64,000 nucleotides of DNA, taken from Streptomyces sp. CB01635. GTDB taxonomy: Bacteria > Actinomycetota > Actinomycetes > Streptomycetales > Streptomycetaceae. This document shows positions 33,562-42,229 of the stretch, in pieces. The stretch is from assembly GCF_002803065.1 (NCBI RefSeq), contig NZ_NNBL01000019.1, forward strand, positions 62,001 through 126,000, in the 5' to 3' direction. Positions within the stretch are counted from its first letter, which is position 1; each line of letters opens with the position of its first letter. Position numbers and translations under genes: made by a program. The notes beneath the pieces were generated by a model. The model was given only the letters and a program-made list of their open reading frames with translations. It was not told the DNA's origin and searched no databases.

Positions 33562-36312
33562 CTAGCCCGCTGGGCCTCCGAAGATCCCTCCGTTGCCGTT
33601 TCCGTTGCTGCCGCCGTTGCCGCCCCCTGGGTCCGACGGCGAGCTGGTCACACCACCGTCTGTGCCGCCCGTGGGTGTCCCACCGGTGCCGCCGTTCGAC
33701 GTCCCACCGTTGTCGTTGCAGTTCCACGACCAGCTGCTGCAGGACTCGCTGGTCGACGGCGACGGGCCGGGGGAGGACTGGCTGGGCGACGGTTCCACCG
33801 TTGCCGAATCCGAGGGGGAAGGAGTCGCCGAGGGAGTGATGCTCGGGCTCGGGGTGGCGCCGACGATCTCACCAATGGGCTCGGGAGTGGGGAACACCTT
33901 GACCGGCGCTCCCTTGAGGGCCTCCATCATGTAGTCGTGCCAGATCTCGGACGGGAACGAGGCACCGTGGATCTTCTCCTGGCCGCCCGTGCCGTACATC
34001 TCCAAGAACTCGCGCTTCTTGCTGTTCTCGTTGTCGTCCATCCGGTACATCGTGATGGCCGTCGACAGCTGCGGGGTGTACCCAACGAACCAGGCGGACT
34101 TGTTGCCGTCGGTCGTACCGGTCTTGCCCGCGACCTGGCGGTCGGGCAGCTTCGCGTTGGTACCCGTTCCCTTGTCGACGACGGTCCTCAGGACGTCGGT
34201 GACGTTGTCGGCGACCGCCGGCTGGAAGGCCCTGACCGGCGCCTTCTCGTGCTGGTAGACCGTCTCACCTGCGTGGTCGACCGACGTCACCGAGAACGGA
34301 TCGTTCCGCTGCCCGCTGGCCGCGAAGGTGCCGTAGGCGCCGGCCATACGGATCGCGCTCGGGTCGGAGGTACCGAGTGAGAAGGACGGGTAGTTGGCGC
34401 TGGCGAAGCTGTTGTCCTTGATGCCTGCGTCCTTCGCGGCCTGCTTCACCTTGTCCAGGCCGACATCCATGCCCAGCTGGACATAGGCGGAGTTGACGGA
34501 CTCCCGCATCGCCTCACGAAGGTCGATCTGGAAGGTCGGGCGGTTGTAGGACGCTCCGCCGTCGTTCGTCTGGAGCCACTCCTTGCCGTCCTTGTCCGTC
34601 CAGACCTCACCGTTGTACTTCTTGATCTTCAGCTTGTTCTGGCCGCTGTAGAGACTCTTCGGGGAGACCGGGGTGCGCTGTTCATCACCCTGGTCCTCGA
34701 GGCCCTTGGGGTCGCGAACCCCGTCCCTCATCGCGGCAGCCAGCACGAACGGCTTGAAGGTCGAGCCGACCTGCGCACCGGTCTGGTCAGCGTTGTTCGT
34801 GTAGTGCGTTGTCGCGTCCTCACCGCCGTAGATGGCCTCGATCGCGCCGCTCGTGGGGTTCACCGAGGCGCCGCCGAACTGGACGTACCTGTCCGTCTTC
34901 GGGCGGAGCTTCGCTTTGATGTTCTCCTTGCGGACCTTCTTCACGGCCGCTTCGAGCTTGTCCACCTTCGTCTTGTCGAAGGTGGTGTGGATCTCGTAGC
35001 CGCCCTTCTGCAGGTCGAGGGCGGTGATCCTGCCGTCGCTGTTGTTGATGACGTAGGCCTTGGCGAGGTCCACGAGGTAGCCGACCTGGCCCCCCAGCTG
35101 GGCGTTGGACCGCGGGTTCTGCAATCTGGGGAACTTGCTGAAATCGTGTCGCTTCGCGGCGCTCAGGCGTCCGTCCTTGACCTCTTCGTCGAGGATCCAG
35201 CGCCAGCGCTTCTCCGCGCGCGCGCTGTTCTTTGCGGGCGTGGCCTCCACCGGGTCGATCTCCGGCGCACCGGCGGGGTCGTAGTACGTGGCGCCCTTGA
35301 GCACCGAGGCCAGGAAAGCGCACTGGCTCGCGTTGAGCTTCTGTGCTTCCTCGTCGAAATACGTCCGGGCAGCCGCCTGAATCCCGTAGGCACCGCGTCC
35401 GTAGTACGCGGTGTTCAGGTAGCCGGCCATCACCTTCTCCTTGGGCTCCGTACGGCCCACCTTTATGGAGACGAACAGCTCCTTGACCTTGCGCGAGATC
35501 GTCTGCGACTGGTCGTCGAGCATCGCGTTCTTCACGTACTGCTGGGTGATGGTCGAGCCGCCCTGCGTCTGGCCGCCCTTGGCCATGTTGACGAACGCGC
35601 GGGCGATGCCCATCGGGTCGACGCCCTTGTCCGACTCGAACGTCTTGTTCTCGGCGGACATGACGGCGTACCGCATGGCCTCGGGGATCTCTTCGTACTT
35701 GATGATCTGCCGGTTCGTCTCGCCACCGGTCGCGACCATCTGCTTGCCGTTGGCCCAGTAGTAGACGTTGTTCTGGGCCTTGGCCGTGTCCGCCGTCTTC
35801 GGAACGTCCACCAGGGCGTACCCGATGCCCGCCGCGGCCATGAGGCTGCCGCAGAAGCCGACGAACAGACCCATCACCAGGCGCCAGGACGGCAGCCAGC
35901 GGTGCACCCCGTACTTGTCGGAGCGCGGATAGTCGATGAACCTCTTCTTCTGCGGCGGTCGGGAGGGTCCGCGGCCCCTGCCGCGCCCGGGCCCACCCGC
36001 CCCCTCGGGGCCGCCTCCGCCGCGCCGGCCGCCGCCTCCGCGGCCACCGCTGCCGTCGGGAGCCTTCCTGCGGCTCCCTCCGGCGCTGCGCTGTGCCGCT
36101 CGGCGCGCTTCCGCGCGGCCTCCGTACGGGCGGTCGTCGCCCGTGGAACCGGACGATCCTGTGGACCCCGGTGCTCCATATGCGTCAGAAGGTGATCCGG
36201 TGGCGTCACGCGGTGCCGCGCGACGGCCCGGCGATGCGCCGGACGTGCCGCGACGGGCCGCGGCACGTCCGCCGCCCTGTGGCTGCGGCGGTTTGCGACG
36301 GTGCTCGCTCAT
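33562..36312 (-). CDS. Class A penicillin-binding protein
   Basis: Bifunctional peptidoglycan synthase of 916 residues, anchored in the membrane. Residues 1-120 are a cytoplasmic, Gly/Arg-rich disordered tail, then a membrane helix (about 144-168). The glycosyltransferase domain has AENKTFESDKG with the catalytic Glu221, and GQTQGGSTITQQYVKN. The transpeptidase domain shows GSTFKPFVLAAAM (S-x-x-K), SVNSAYVQLGM (S-x-N) and KTGTTDG (K-T-G). The C-terminal 110 residues are Ser/Pro/Thr- then Gly-rich. The ATG follows GAGGAG. Divergent from the padR-type gene. Confidence 0.95.
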   Translation of the reverse strand: MSEHRRKPPQPQGGGRAAARRGTSGASPGRRAAPRDATGSPSDAYGAPGSTGSSGSTGDDRPYGGRAEARRAAQRSAGGSRRKAPDGSGGRGGGGRRGGGGPEGAGGPGRGRGRGPSRPPQKKRFIDYPRSDKYGVHRWLPSWRLVMGLFVGFCGSLMAAAGIGYALVDVPKTADTAKAQNNVYYWANGKQMVATGGETNRQIIKYEEIPEAMRYAVMSAENKTFESDKGVDPMGIARAFVNMAKGGQTQGGSTITQQYVKNAMLDDQSQTISRKVKELFVSIKVGRTEPKEKVMAGYLNTAYYGRGAYGIQAAARTYFDEEAQKLNASQCAFLASVLKGATYYDPAGAPEIDPVEATPAKNSARAEKRWRWILDEEVKDGRLSAAKRHDFSKFPRLQNPRSNAQLGGQVGYLVDLAKAYVINNSDGRITALDLQKGGYEIHTTFDKTKVDKLEAAVKKVRKENIKAKLRPKTDRYVQFGGASVNPTSGAIEAIYGGEDATTHYTNNADQTGAQVGSTFKPFVLAAAMRDGVRDPKGLEDQGDEQRTPVSPKSLYSGQNKLKIKKYNGEVWTDKDGKEWLQTNDGGASYNRPTFQIDLREAMRESVNSAYVQLGMDVGLDKVKQAAKDAGIKDNSFASANYPSFSLGTSDPSAIRMAGAYGTFAASGQRNDPFSVTSVDHAGETVYQHEKAPVRAFQPAVADNVTDVLRTVVDKGTGTNAKLPDRQVAGKTGTTDGNKSAWFVGYTPQLSTAITMYRMDDNENSKKREFLEMYGTGGQEKIHGASFPSEIWHDYMMEALKGAPVKVFPTPEPIGEIVGATPSPSITPSATPSPSDSATVEPSPSQSSPGPSPSTSESCSSWSWNCNDNGGTSNGGTGGTPTGGTDGGVTSSPSDPGGGNGGSNGNGNGGIFGGPAG

Positions 36313-36614
36313 CGAACGACTACTCCTCGGGCAGGCGCTGTGACACGCGCCTGGAAACGGCGGCTGGTTTCCGGTCCCCCCGAAATACGGATGCGCCCCT
36401 TCTGGCACTCACCCGCAATGCACCGGGGACAACGACGCCCACAGGCGTCACTTGGTTCCCGGCGGTCTGCATGGCGGACAGACTACGCACCGTCAAAACC
36501 CACCTAGGGCCGAAGTTCACCCCAAATCAGGCAACTCGCTTGGTATGAATCGGTGATGTGACGCCGTTCACCGTGATCCCTCTTGTCCCATCCGTGGGGT
36601 CGTTCTATCGTCGT

Positions 36615-36635
36615 GATGTATCGAGTCGATACATC
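36615..36635. promoter_or_regulatory. Candidate PadR operator
   Basis: A 21-bp palindrome with one central unpaired base: GATGTATCGA on the left and TCGATACATC on the right. It begins 83 bp upstream of the PadR-type start. PadR proteins bind ATGT/ACAT-bounded palindromes in their own promoters, so autoregulation is likely. The rest of 36313-36697 holds the divergent PBP and padR promoters. Confidence 0.7.
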
Positions 36636-36697
36636 AGCTCGGCATAAAGAGTCCGTAAGAGGTCGTGACAACGATCGCGGCAGAGGAGGAGGCGACG

Positions 36698-37378
36698 ATG
36701 AGCCGACGTTCCGGCATCCTCGAGTTCGCCGTCCTCGGGCTGCTCCGCGAGTCCCCGATGCACGGCTACGAGCTGCGGAAACGACTCAACACATCGCTGG
36801 GGGTCTTCCGCGCCTTCAGCTACGGGTCCCTCTACCCCTGTCTCAAGACGCTGGTCGCAAGCGGCTGGTTGATCGAGGAACCGGGTAGCACACCCGAGGA
36901 CGCCCTCGCCGCACCACTCGCAGGGCGTCGCGCCAAGATCGTCTACCGGTTGACGGCGGAAGGTAAGGAGCACTTCGAGGACCTGCTCTCGCAGACCGGT
37001 CCCGACGCCTACGAGGACGAGCACTTCGCCGCCCGGTTCGCCTTCTTCGGGCAGACCTCGCGTGACGTACGCATGCGCGTGCTCGAAGGCCGTCGCAGCC
37101 GTCTCGAGGAGCGCCTCGAAAAGATGCGCATCTCCTTCGCCCGCACCCGGGAACGCCTTGACGACTACACCCTTGAGCTCCAGCGGCACGGAATGGAATC
37201 CGTGGAGCGCGAAGTGCGCTGGCTGAACGAGCTCATCGAGAGCGAGCGGGCGGGGCGGGATCAGCGGCGATCCGACCCCTCCGACGCAGCTCAGCAGGAC
37301 ACATCTGGAGAGACGGGCGGCCTGCCCCGGCACCGGGACAGCACCCGGCCGGATCCGTCCGACGACACCGCCACGTGA
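36698..37378 (+). CDS. PadR-family transcriptional regulator
   Basis: Regulator of 226 residues with the PadR winged helix at 1-85: FAVLGLLRESPMHGYELRKRLNTSLGVFRAFSYGSLYPCLKTLVASGWLIEE, then the wing KIVYRLTAEGKEHFEDLL. Residues 120-190 form the coiled dimerisation helices of the Vir_act_alpha_C type. The tail is polar and rich in D/R/S. The ATG at 36698 has AGAGGAGGAGG. The inositol-phosphate synthase gene begins 43 bp after the stop and may be co-transcribed. Confidence 0.9.
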   Translation: MSRRSGILEFAVLGLLRESPMHGYELRKRLNTSLGVFRAFSYGSLYPCLKTLVASGWLIEEPGSTPEDALAAPLAGRRAKIVYRLTAEGKEHFEDLLSQTGPDAYEDEHFAARFAFFGQTSRDVRMRVLEGRRSRLEERLEKMRISFARTRERLDDYTLELQRHGMESVEREVRWLNELIESERAGRDQRRSDPSDAAQQDTSGETGGLPRHRDSTRPDPSDDTAT

Positions 37379-37421
37379 GGCCCATTCGGGGTTTCACCGA
37401 TACACACAGGGAGCAACCGGA

Positions 37422-38504
37422 ATGGGTTCGGTTCGCGTAGCCATCGTCGGCGTGGGCAACTGCGCCGCCTCGCTGGTCCAGGGCGTCGAGTACTACAAGG
37501 ACGCTGACCCGGACGCCAAGGTCCCGGGCCTGATGCACGTCCAGTTCGGCGACTACCACGTCCGCGACATCGAGTTCGTCGCCGCCTTCGACGTCGACGC
37601 GAAGAAGGTCGGCCTCGACCTCTCCGACGCCATCGGTGCCAGCGAGAACAACACCATCAAGATCTGCGACGTGCCGAACACGGGTGTGACCGTCCAGCGC
37701 GGCCACACCCACGACGGCCTGGGCAAGTACTACCGCCAGACCATCGAGGAGTCCGCCGAGGCCCCGGTCGACATCGTCCAGGTCCTCAAGGACAAGCAGG
37801 TCGACGTTCTGATCTGCTACCTGCCCGTCGGTTCCGAGGACGCCGCGAAGTTCTACGCGCAGTGCGCCATCGACGCCAAGGTCGCCTTCGTCAACGCCCT
37901 TCCGGTCTTCATCGCCGGCACCAAGGAGTGGGCGGACAAGTTCACCGAGGCGGGCGTGCCGATCGTCGGTGACGACATCAAGTCCCAGGTCGGCGCCACC
38001 ATCACGCACCGCGTCATGGCGAAGCTGTTCGAGGACCGCGGTGTCCGTCTCGAGCGCACCATGCAGCTGAACGTCGGCGGCAACATGGACTTCAAGAACA
38101 TGCTCGAGCGCGAGCGCCTGGAGTCCAAGAAGATCTCGAAGACGCAGGCCGTCACCTCGCAGATCCCCGACCGCGAACTGGGCGAGAAGAACGTCCACAT
38201 CGGCCCGTCGGACTACGTCCAGTGGCTCGACGACCGCAAGTGGGCCTACGTCCGTCTCGAGGGCCGCGCCTTCGGTGACGTTCCGCTGAACCTGGAGTAC
38301 AAGCTCGAGGTCTGGGACTCCCCGAACTCCGCGGGTGTCATCATCGACGCCCTGCGCGCTGCGAAGATCGCCAAGGACCGCGGCATCGGTGGCCCGATCC
38401 TCTCCGCGTCGTCGTACTTCATGAAGTCCCCGCCGGTTCAGTACTTCGACGACGAGGCCTACGCGAACGTCGAGAAGTTCATCAAGGGCGAGGTCGAGCG
38501 CTAA
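37422..38504 (+). CDS. ino1: myo-Inositol-1-phosphate synthase
   Basis: NAD-dependent enzyme of 360 residues making inositol 1-phosphate from glucose 6-phosphate, the first step to phosphatidylinositol and mycothiol in actinomycetes. MGSVRVAIVGVGNCAASLVQGVEYY is the NAD-binding start. ICYLPVGSEDAAKFYAQCAIDAKVAFVNALPVFIA, VGDDIKSQVGATITHR and NVGGNMDFKNMLERERLESKKISKT are core motifs of the actinobacterial type. ATG preceded by GGGAGCAACCGG. Follows the PadR gene; a terminator lies after it. Confidence 0.95.
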   Translation: MGSVRVAIVGVGNCAASLVQGVEYYKDADPDAKVPGLMHVQFGDYHVRDIEFVAAFDVDAKKVGLDLSDAIGASENNTIKICDVPNTGVTVQRGHTHDGLGKYYRQTIEESAEAPVDIVQVLKDKQVDVLICYLPVGSEDAAKFYAQCAIDAKVAFVNALPVFIAGTKEWADKFTEAGVPIVGDDIKSQVGATITHRVMAKLFEDRGVRLERTMQLNVGGNMDFKNMLERERLESKKISKTQAVTSQIPDRELGEKNVHIGPSDYVQWLDDRKWAYVRLEGRAFGDVPLNLEYKLEVWDSPNSAGVIIDALRAAKIAKDRGIGGPILSASSYFMKSPPVQYFDDEAYANVEKFIKGEVER

Positions 38505-38560
38505 CCACACACAGTGCGGCGCGCACCAGTGGTAACGCGCCTCTCCTTGTGGGCTGTTGA

Positions 38561-38597
38561 GGTCCCCGGATGCACCTGCCGTGCACCCGGGGACCTT
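38561..38597 (+). terminator. Intrinsic terminator after ino1
   Basis: GGTCCCCGG plus TGCAC pairs with GTGCA plus CCGGGGACC (38561-38575 with 38581-38595, one mismatched pair) and is followed by TTT. Confidence 0.85.
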
Positions 38598-38620
38598 TCC
38601 CGTGTGTGAGGCTGTGCCCC

Positions 38621-39877
38621 ATGGCTGTCGTCCGTGACCTGCGGGTACTCCTGCGCTTGAGGGACTTCCGGCGCCTGTTGGCGCTGCGGCTGCTCTCGCA
38701 GGGCGCGGACGGCGTCTACCAGGTCGCACTGGCCACCTATGTGGTGTTCTCGCCGGAGAAACAGACCTCGGCCGGCGCCATCGCCTCGGCCATGGCCGTG
38801 CTGCTTCTCCCGTACTCGGTCGTCGGCCCGTTCGCGGGCGTCCTCCTAGACCGCTGGCGCCGCCGCCAGGTCTTCCTCTACGGCAACCTCCTGCGGACCG
38901 TCCTGGCGTCCGTGACGGCCGTCCTGATGCTCATCGATGCGCCGGACTGGCTGTTCTACGCCTCCGCCCTGTGCGTCACCGCCGTCAACCGGTTCATCCT
39001 CTCCGGGCTCTCCGCCGCCATGCCTCGCCTGGTCGACGCCGAGCGCCTGGTGCTGGCGAACTCCGTCTCGCCGACCGCGGGCACCCTCGCCGCAACGCTG
39101 GGCGGCGGACTCGCGTTCGCCGTACGGCTGCTCATCTCGGACTCCGACGCTCTCGTGGTGCTCGTCGGGGCGGCCCTCTACCTGTGCGCGGCGCTCGCCT
39201 CCCTGCCCATGTCCGCGGAACTGCTCGGTCCGGACCCGGAGTTGGTGCGGCCAGGCTTGCGGACAGCGCTCAGCGGTACGACGCAAGGGCTGGTCTCGGG
39301 CGTGCGCCATCTGACCGCCCGCCCCCCGGCCGCCCGCGCCCTGGCCGCCATAACGCTGATGCGGTTCTGCTACGGGGCGCTGACGGTCATGGTCCTCATG
39401 CTCTGCCGCTACTCCTGGTCGTCCACGGAGTCCGACGGACTGGCCCTGCTGGGTGTCGCCGTGGCGATCTCGGGGGCGGGATTCTTCGCCGCCGCCGTGG
39501 TCACACCCTGGGCCGCGGGGCGGCTGGGCCCCGCCGGGTGGATCATCGTCTGCGCGGGGGCGGCAGCCGTCCTCGAACCCGCCCTCGGGCTCCCGTTCGC
39601 GCCGGCCCCCATGATGGCCGCCGCCTTCGTCCTGGGCCTGACGACCCAGGGCTCGAAGATCGCCACCGACACGGTCGTGCAGTCCTCGGTGAACGACGGC
39701 TTCCGTGGCCGGATCTTCTCCGTTTACGACGTGCTGTTCAACGTCGCGTTCGTCGGCGCGGCCGCAGTGGCCGCGCTGATGCTGCCTCCTGACGGACAGT
39801 CGGTCCCGCTGGTGCTCACCGTGGCCCTGATCTACGCGGCGATTGCTGGCGCTATAGCCCGATTCGACACCCAGTAA
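38621..39877 (+). CDS. MFS transporter
   Basis: Twelve-helix facilitator of 418 residues. The N-terminal region LRVLLRLRDFRRLLALRLLSQGADGVYQVALATYVVFSPEKQTS and the loop VLLDRWRRRQVFLYGNLLRTVLA resemble macrolide-efflux/enterobactin-exporter-type proteins. The second half contains ITLMRFCYGALTVMVLML and QGSKIATDTVVQSSVNDGFRGRIFSVYDVLFNVAFVGAA. Substrate unknown. ATG preceded by GAGG at nine bases. It stands between the ino1 terminator and the LppU-like gene. Confidence 0.88.
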   Translation: MAVVRDLRVLLRLRDFRRLLALRLLSQGADGVYQVALATYVVFSPEKQTSAGAIASAMAVLLLPYSVVGPFAGVLLDRWRRRQVFLYGNLLRTVLASVTAVLMLIDAPDWLFYASALCVTAVNRFILSGLSAAMPRLVDAERLVLANSVSPTAGTLAATLGGGLAFAVRLLISDSDALVVLVGAALYLCAALASLPMSAELLGPDPELVRPGLRTALSGTTQGLVSGVRHLTARPPAARALAAITLMRFCYGALTVMVLMLCRYSWSSTESDGLALLGVAVAISGAGFFAAAVVTPWAAGRLGPAGWIIVCAGAAAVLEPALGLPFAPAPMMAAAFVLGLTTQGSKIATDTVVQSSVNDGFRGRIFSVYDVLFNVAFVGAAAVAALMLPPDGQSVPLVLTVALIYAAIAGAIARFDTQ

Positions 39878-39991
39878 GTGTCACATCAAAGACACAGAGC
39901 CCCTCCCGACTTCAGAGTTGTCAGTCGGTACGGATAACTTACGGGCGTCTTATCCGCGCCATCGCGCCTAAGTTCGAGGGGGACCCCCAAA

Positions 39992-40480
39992 GTGACCACT
40001 CCGCCGCCGCAGGGCCAGAATCCGTTCGCCCAGGGCCAGCAGCCCTCTGGCCCGCCGCAGGGCGGTCCGTACGCTCCGGTCGCCGGCCAGCCCGGGGTTC
40101 CTCAGCAGCCGTACCCGCCGCACGCCCCGGGCACGCCCATCCCGCCCGGCCGGCCGGCTGGTGGCGGCAAGAAGAAGGCCCTGCGCATCGTCGCGCTGAT
40201 CGTGGTTGCCATCGCGCTCTACGGCGTGAAGTGGTACCTCGGCCAGAGCGACGCCGAAACGACCGCGGTCGGCAGCTGCCTGCACAACAACGGCACGACG
40301 TCCGCTCCGGACCTGAAGGACGTCGACTGCTCCTCGAGCGACTCCGAGTACAAGGTCATCGAGAAGTTCGACGGCACGAGCGACGTCGACAAGTGCAACT
40401 CGGTCCAGGGCACCGAGGTCTCCTACTACCAGAGCGGTGGCAGCCACGACGTGGTGCTCTGCCTGAAGGAAACCAAGTAA
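39992..40480 (+). CDS. LppU-like membrane-anchored protein
   Basis: Protein of 162 residues. Residues 1-55 are a Pro/Gln/Gly-rich cytoplasmic region; one hydrophobic helix follows (ALRIVALIVVAIALYGVKWYL). The external domain has paired Cys and reads VGSCLHNNG, VDCSSSDSEYKVIEKF, KCNSVQGTEVSYYQSGG and VVLCLKE, as in actinobacterial LppU-family proteins. It has no lipobox, so it is anchored by the helix. Role unknown. GTG start. Two parS sites follow. Confidence 0.8.
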   Translation: MTTPPPQGQNPFAQGQQPSGPPQGGPYAPVAGQPGVPQQPYPPHAPGTPIPPGRPAGGGKKKALRIVALIVVAIALYGVKWYLGQSDAETTAVGSCLHNNGTTSAPDLKDVDCSSSDSEYKVIEKFDGTSDVDKCNSVQGTEVSYYQSGGSHDVVLCLKETK

Positions 40481-40493
40481 GACCTCGCATCAC

Positions 40494-40539
40494 CATGCCG
40501 TAGGGCGCTGTTTCACGTGAAACAGCGCCCTACGGCATG
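40494..40539. terminator. 46-bp perfect inverted repeat around a parS site
   Basis: Arms 40494-40516 and 40517-40539 are perfectly complementary over 23 bp, with parS at the tip. It lies 14 bp after the LppU-like stop, in a convergent gap. There is no T-run, so terminator function is inferred from the stem. Confidence 0.7.
40510..40523. other. parS site
   Basis: Perfect GTTTCACGTGAAAC at the centre of the 40494-40539 inverted repeat. Confidence 0.95.
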
Positions 40540-40555
40540 TCCGTCCCGGGTCCAT

Positions 40556-40569
40556 GTTTCACGTGAAAC
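40556..40569. other. parS site
   Basis: Perfect GTTTCACGTGAAAC at the centre of a second inverted repeat (40549-40576). It is 46 bp from the previous site and 16 bp from the end of the leftward nucleotidyltransferase gene. Confidence 0.95.
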
Positions 40570-40584
40570 ATGGACCTGGTTCAC

Positions 40585-42036
40585 TCACTCGGCGTTCTGC
40601 TGTGCCGCCCACCACTCCTTGAGCGCCGCCACAGCCGCGTCATGCTCCATCGGCCCGTTCTCGAGCCGCAGCTCCAGCAGGAACTTGTACGCCTGTCCGA
40701 TCGCCGGCCCCGGCTTGATGCCCAGGATCTCCTGGATCTGATTGCCGTCGAGGTCGGGACGGATCGAGTCCAGCTCCTCCTGCTCCTTGAGCCGCACGAT
40801 GCGCTCTTCCAGGCCGTCGTACGCACGCTCCAGCGCATTGGCCTTCCGCTTGTTGCGCGTCGTGCAGTCGGAGCGGGTCAGCTTGTGCAGGCGGTCCAGC
40901 AGCGGACCCGCGTCACGGACGTAGCGGCGGACCGCGGAATCGGTCCACTCGCCGGTGCCGTATCCGTGGAAGCGCAGGTGCAGCTCGACCAGTCGCGAGA
41001 CGTCCTTCACGAGCTCGTTGGAGTACTTCAGCGCCGTCATGCGCTTCTTCGTCATCTTGGCGCCCACCACCTCGTGGTGATGGAAGGAGACCCGGCCGTC
41101 GCCCTCGAAGCGCCGCGTCTTCGGCTTGCCGATGTCGTGCAGCAGCGCCGCGAGACGGAGCACGAGATCCGGGCCGTCCGACTCCAGCGCCATCGCCTGC
41201 TCGAGGACGATCAGCGTGTGGTCGTAGACGTCCTTGTGCCGGTGGTGCTCGTCCCGCTCAAGGCGCAGCTCGGGCAGCTCCGGCAGGACATGGGCGGCGA
41301 GGCCCGTGTCCACGAGGAGGGTGAGGCCCTCGCGCGGGTGTGCGGAGAGGATCAGCTTGTTCAGCTCGTCCCGCACCCGCTCCGCGGAGACGATCTCGAT
41401 GCGGTCGGCCATGTCCTTCATCGCCTTGACGACCTCGGGGGCCACCTCGAAGTCCAGCTGCGCGGCGAACCGCGCGGCCCGCATCATCCGCAGCGGGTCG
41501 TCGGAGAAGGACTCCTCGGGGGTTCCGGGCGTACGCAGCACGCGCTCGGCAAGGTCGTCGAGCCCGCCGTGCGGGTCGATGAACTCCTTCTCCGGCAGGG
41601 CCACGGCCATCGCGTTCACGGTGAAGTCGCGACGCACGAGGTCTTCCTCGATGGAGTCGCCGTACGAAACCTCGGGCTTGCGGGAGGTCCGGTCGTACGC
41701 CTCGGAGCGGTACGTGGTGACCTCGACCAGGTAGCCGTCCTTCTGGCAGCCGACCGTCCCGAAGGCGATCCCGACCTCCCACACGGCATCCGCCCAAGGC
41801 CTGACGATCTTGAGCACATCTTCGGGACGCGCGTCCGTGGTGAAGTCCAGATCGTTGCCGAGCCTGCCGAGGAGCGCATCCCTGACCGAGCCGCCGACCA
41901 GGGCGAGGGAGAACCCCGCCTCCCGGAATCGACGGGCGAGGTCGTCGGCGACAGGGGCCACCCGCAGCAGCTCGCTCACCGCGCGGCGCTGCACCTGGCT
42001 CAGGGCACTGGGATTGTCTTCATTGGCGTTCGGCAC
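40585..42036 (-). CDS. CCA tRNA nucleotidyltransferase / poly(A)-polymerase-type
   Basis: Class II nucleotidyltransferase of 483 residues with an HD domain. FSLALVGGSVRDALLGRLGNDLDFTTDA contains the GG-RD and D-x-D motifs; RRDFTVNAMAVAL and DDPLRMMRAARFAAQLDF are the next conserved blocks. The HD motif is LAALLHDIGKPKTRRF. Streptomyces members add CCA to tRNA ends or act as polynucleotide polymerases; specificity cannot be told here. The GTG start (VPNANEDN) has no clear ribosome site. It is divergent from the following large membrane protein. Confidence 0.9.
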   Translation of the reverse strand: MPNANEDNPSALSQVQRRAVSELLRVAPVADDLARRFREAGFSLALVGGSVRDALLGRLGNDLDFTTDARPEDVLKIVRPWADAVWEVGIAFGTVGCQKDGYLVEVTTYRSEAYDRTSRKPEVSYGDSIEEDLVRRDFTVNAMAVALPEKEFIDPHGGLDDLAERVLRTPGTPEESFSDDPLRMMRAARFAAQLDFEVAPEVVKAMKDMADRIEIVSAERVRDELNKLILSAHPREGLTLLVDTGLAAHVLPELPELRLERDEHHRHKDVYDHTLIVLEQAMALESDGPDLVLRLAALLHDIGKPKTRRFEGDGRVSFHHHEVVGAKMTKKRMTALKYSNELVKDVSRLVELHLRFHGYGTGEWTDSAVRRYVRDAGPLLDRLHKLTRSDCTTRNKRKANALERAYDGLEERIVRLKEQEELDSIRPDLDGNQIQEILGIKPGPAIGQAYKFLLELRLENGPMEHDAAVAALKEWWAAQQNAE

Positions 42037-42229
42037 AACAGAAAAGGGTACGTGGCTCGAGCCCAGGGTTCCGCCCCGTTTTTCCTGGGTGTGCGCGAGC
42101 CGTGCCGGATGCCCCCTACCCTGTCTTCCGATCATGTGGAGCAGTCCGCGGCACTTCGCCACAGCGCACCTCGTTACCATGCGTGGACTATCCGACGACC
42201 ACTGACGACGACGAGGGACGGGCGAGCGC

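Noticed and set aside
29456..37391. Shared AGGCCCATTCGGGG before femX and ino1
   Set aside because: A 14-base match between two places in 64 kb is expected by chance at this GC content.
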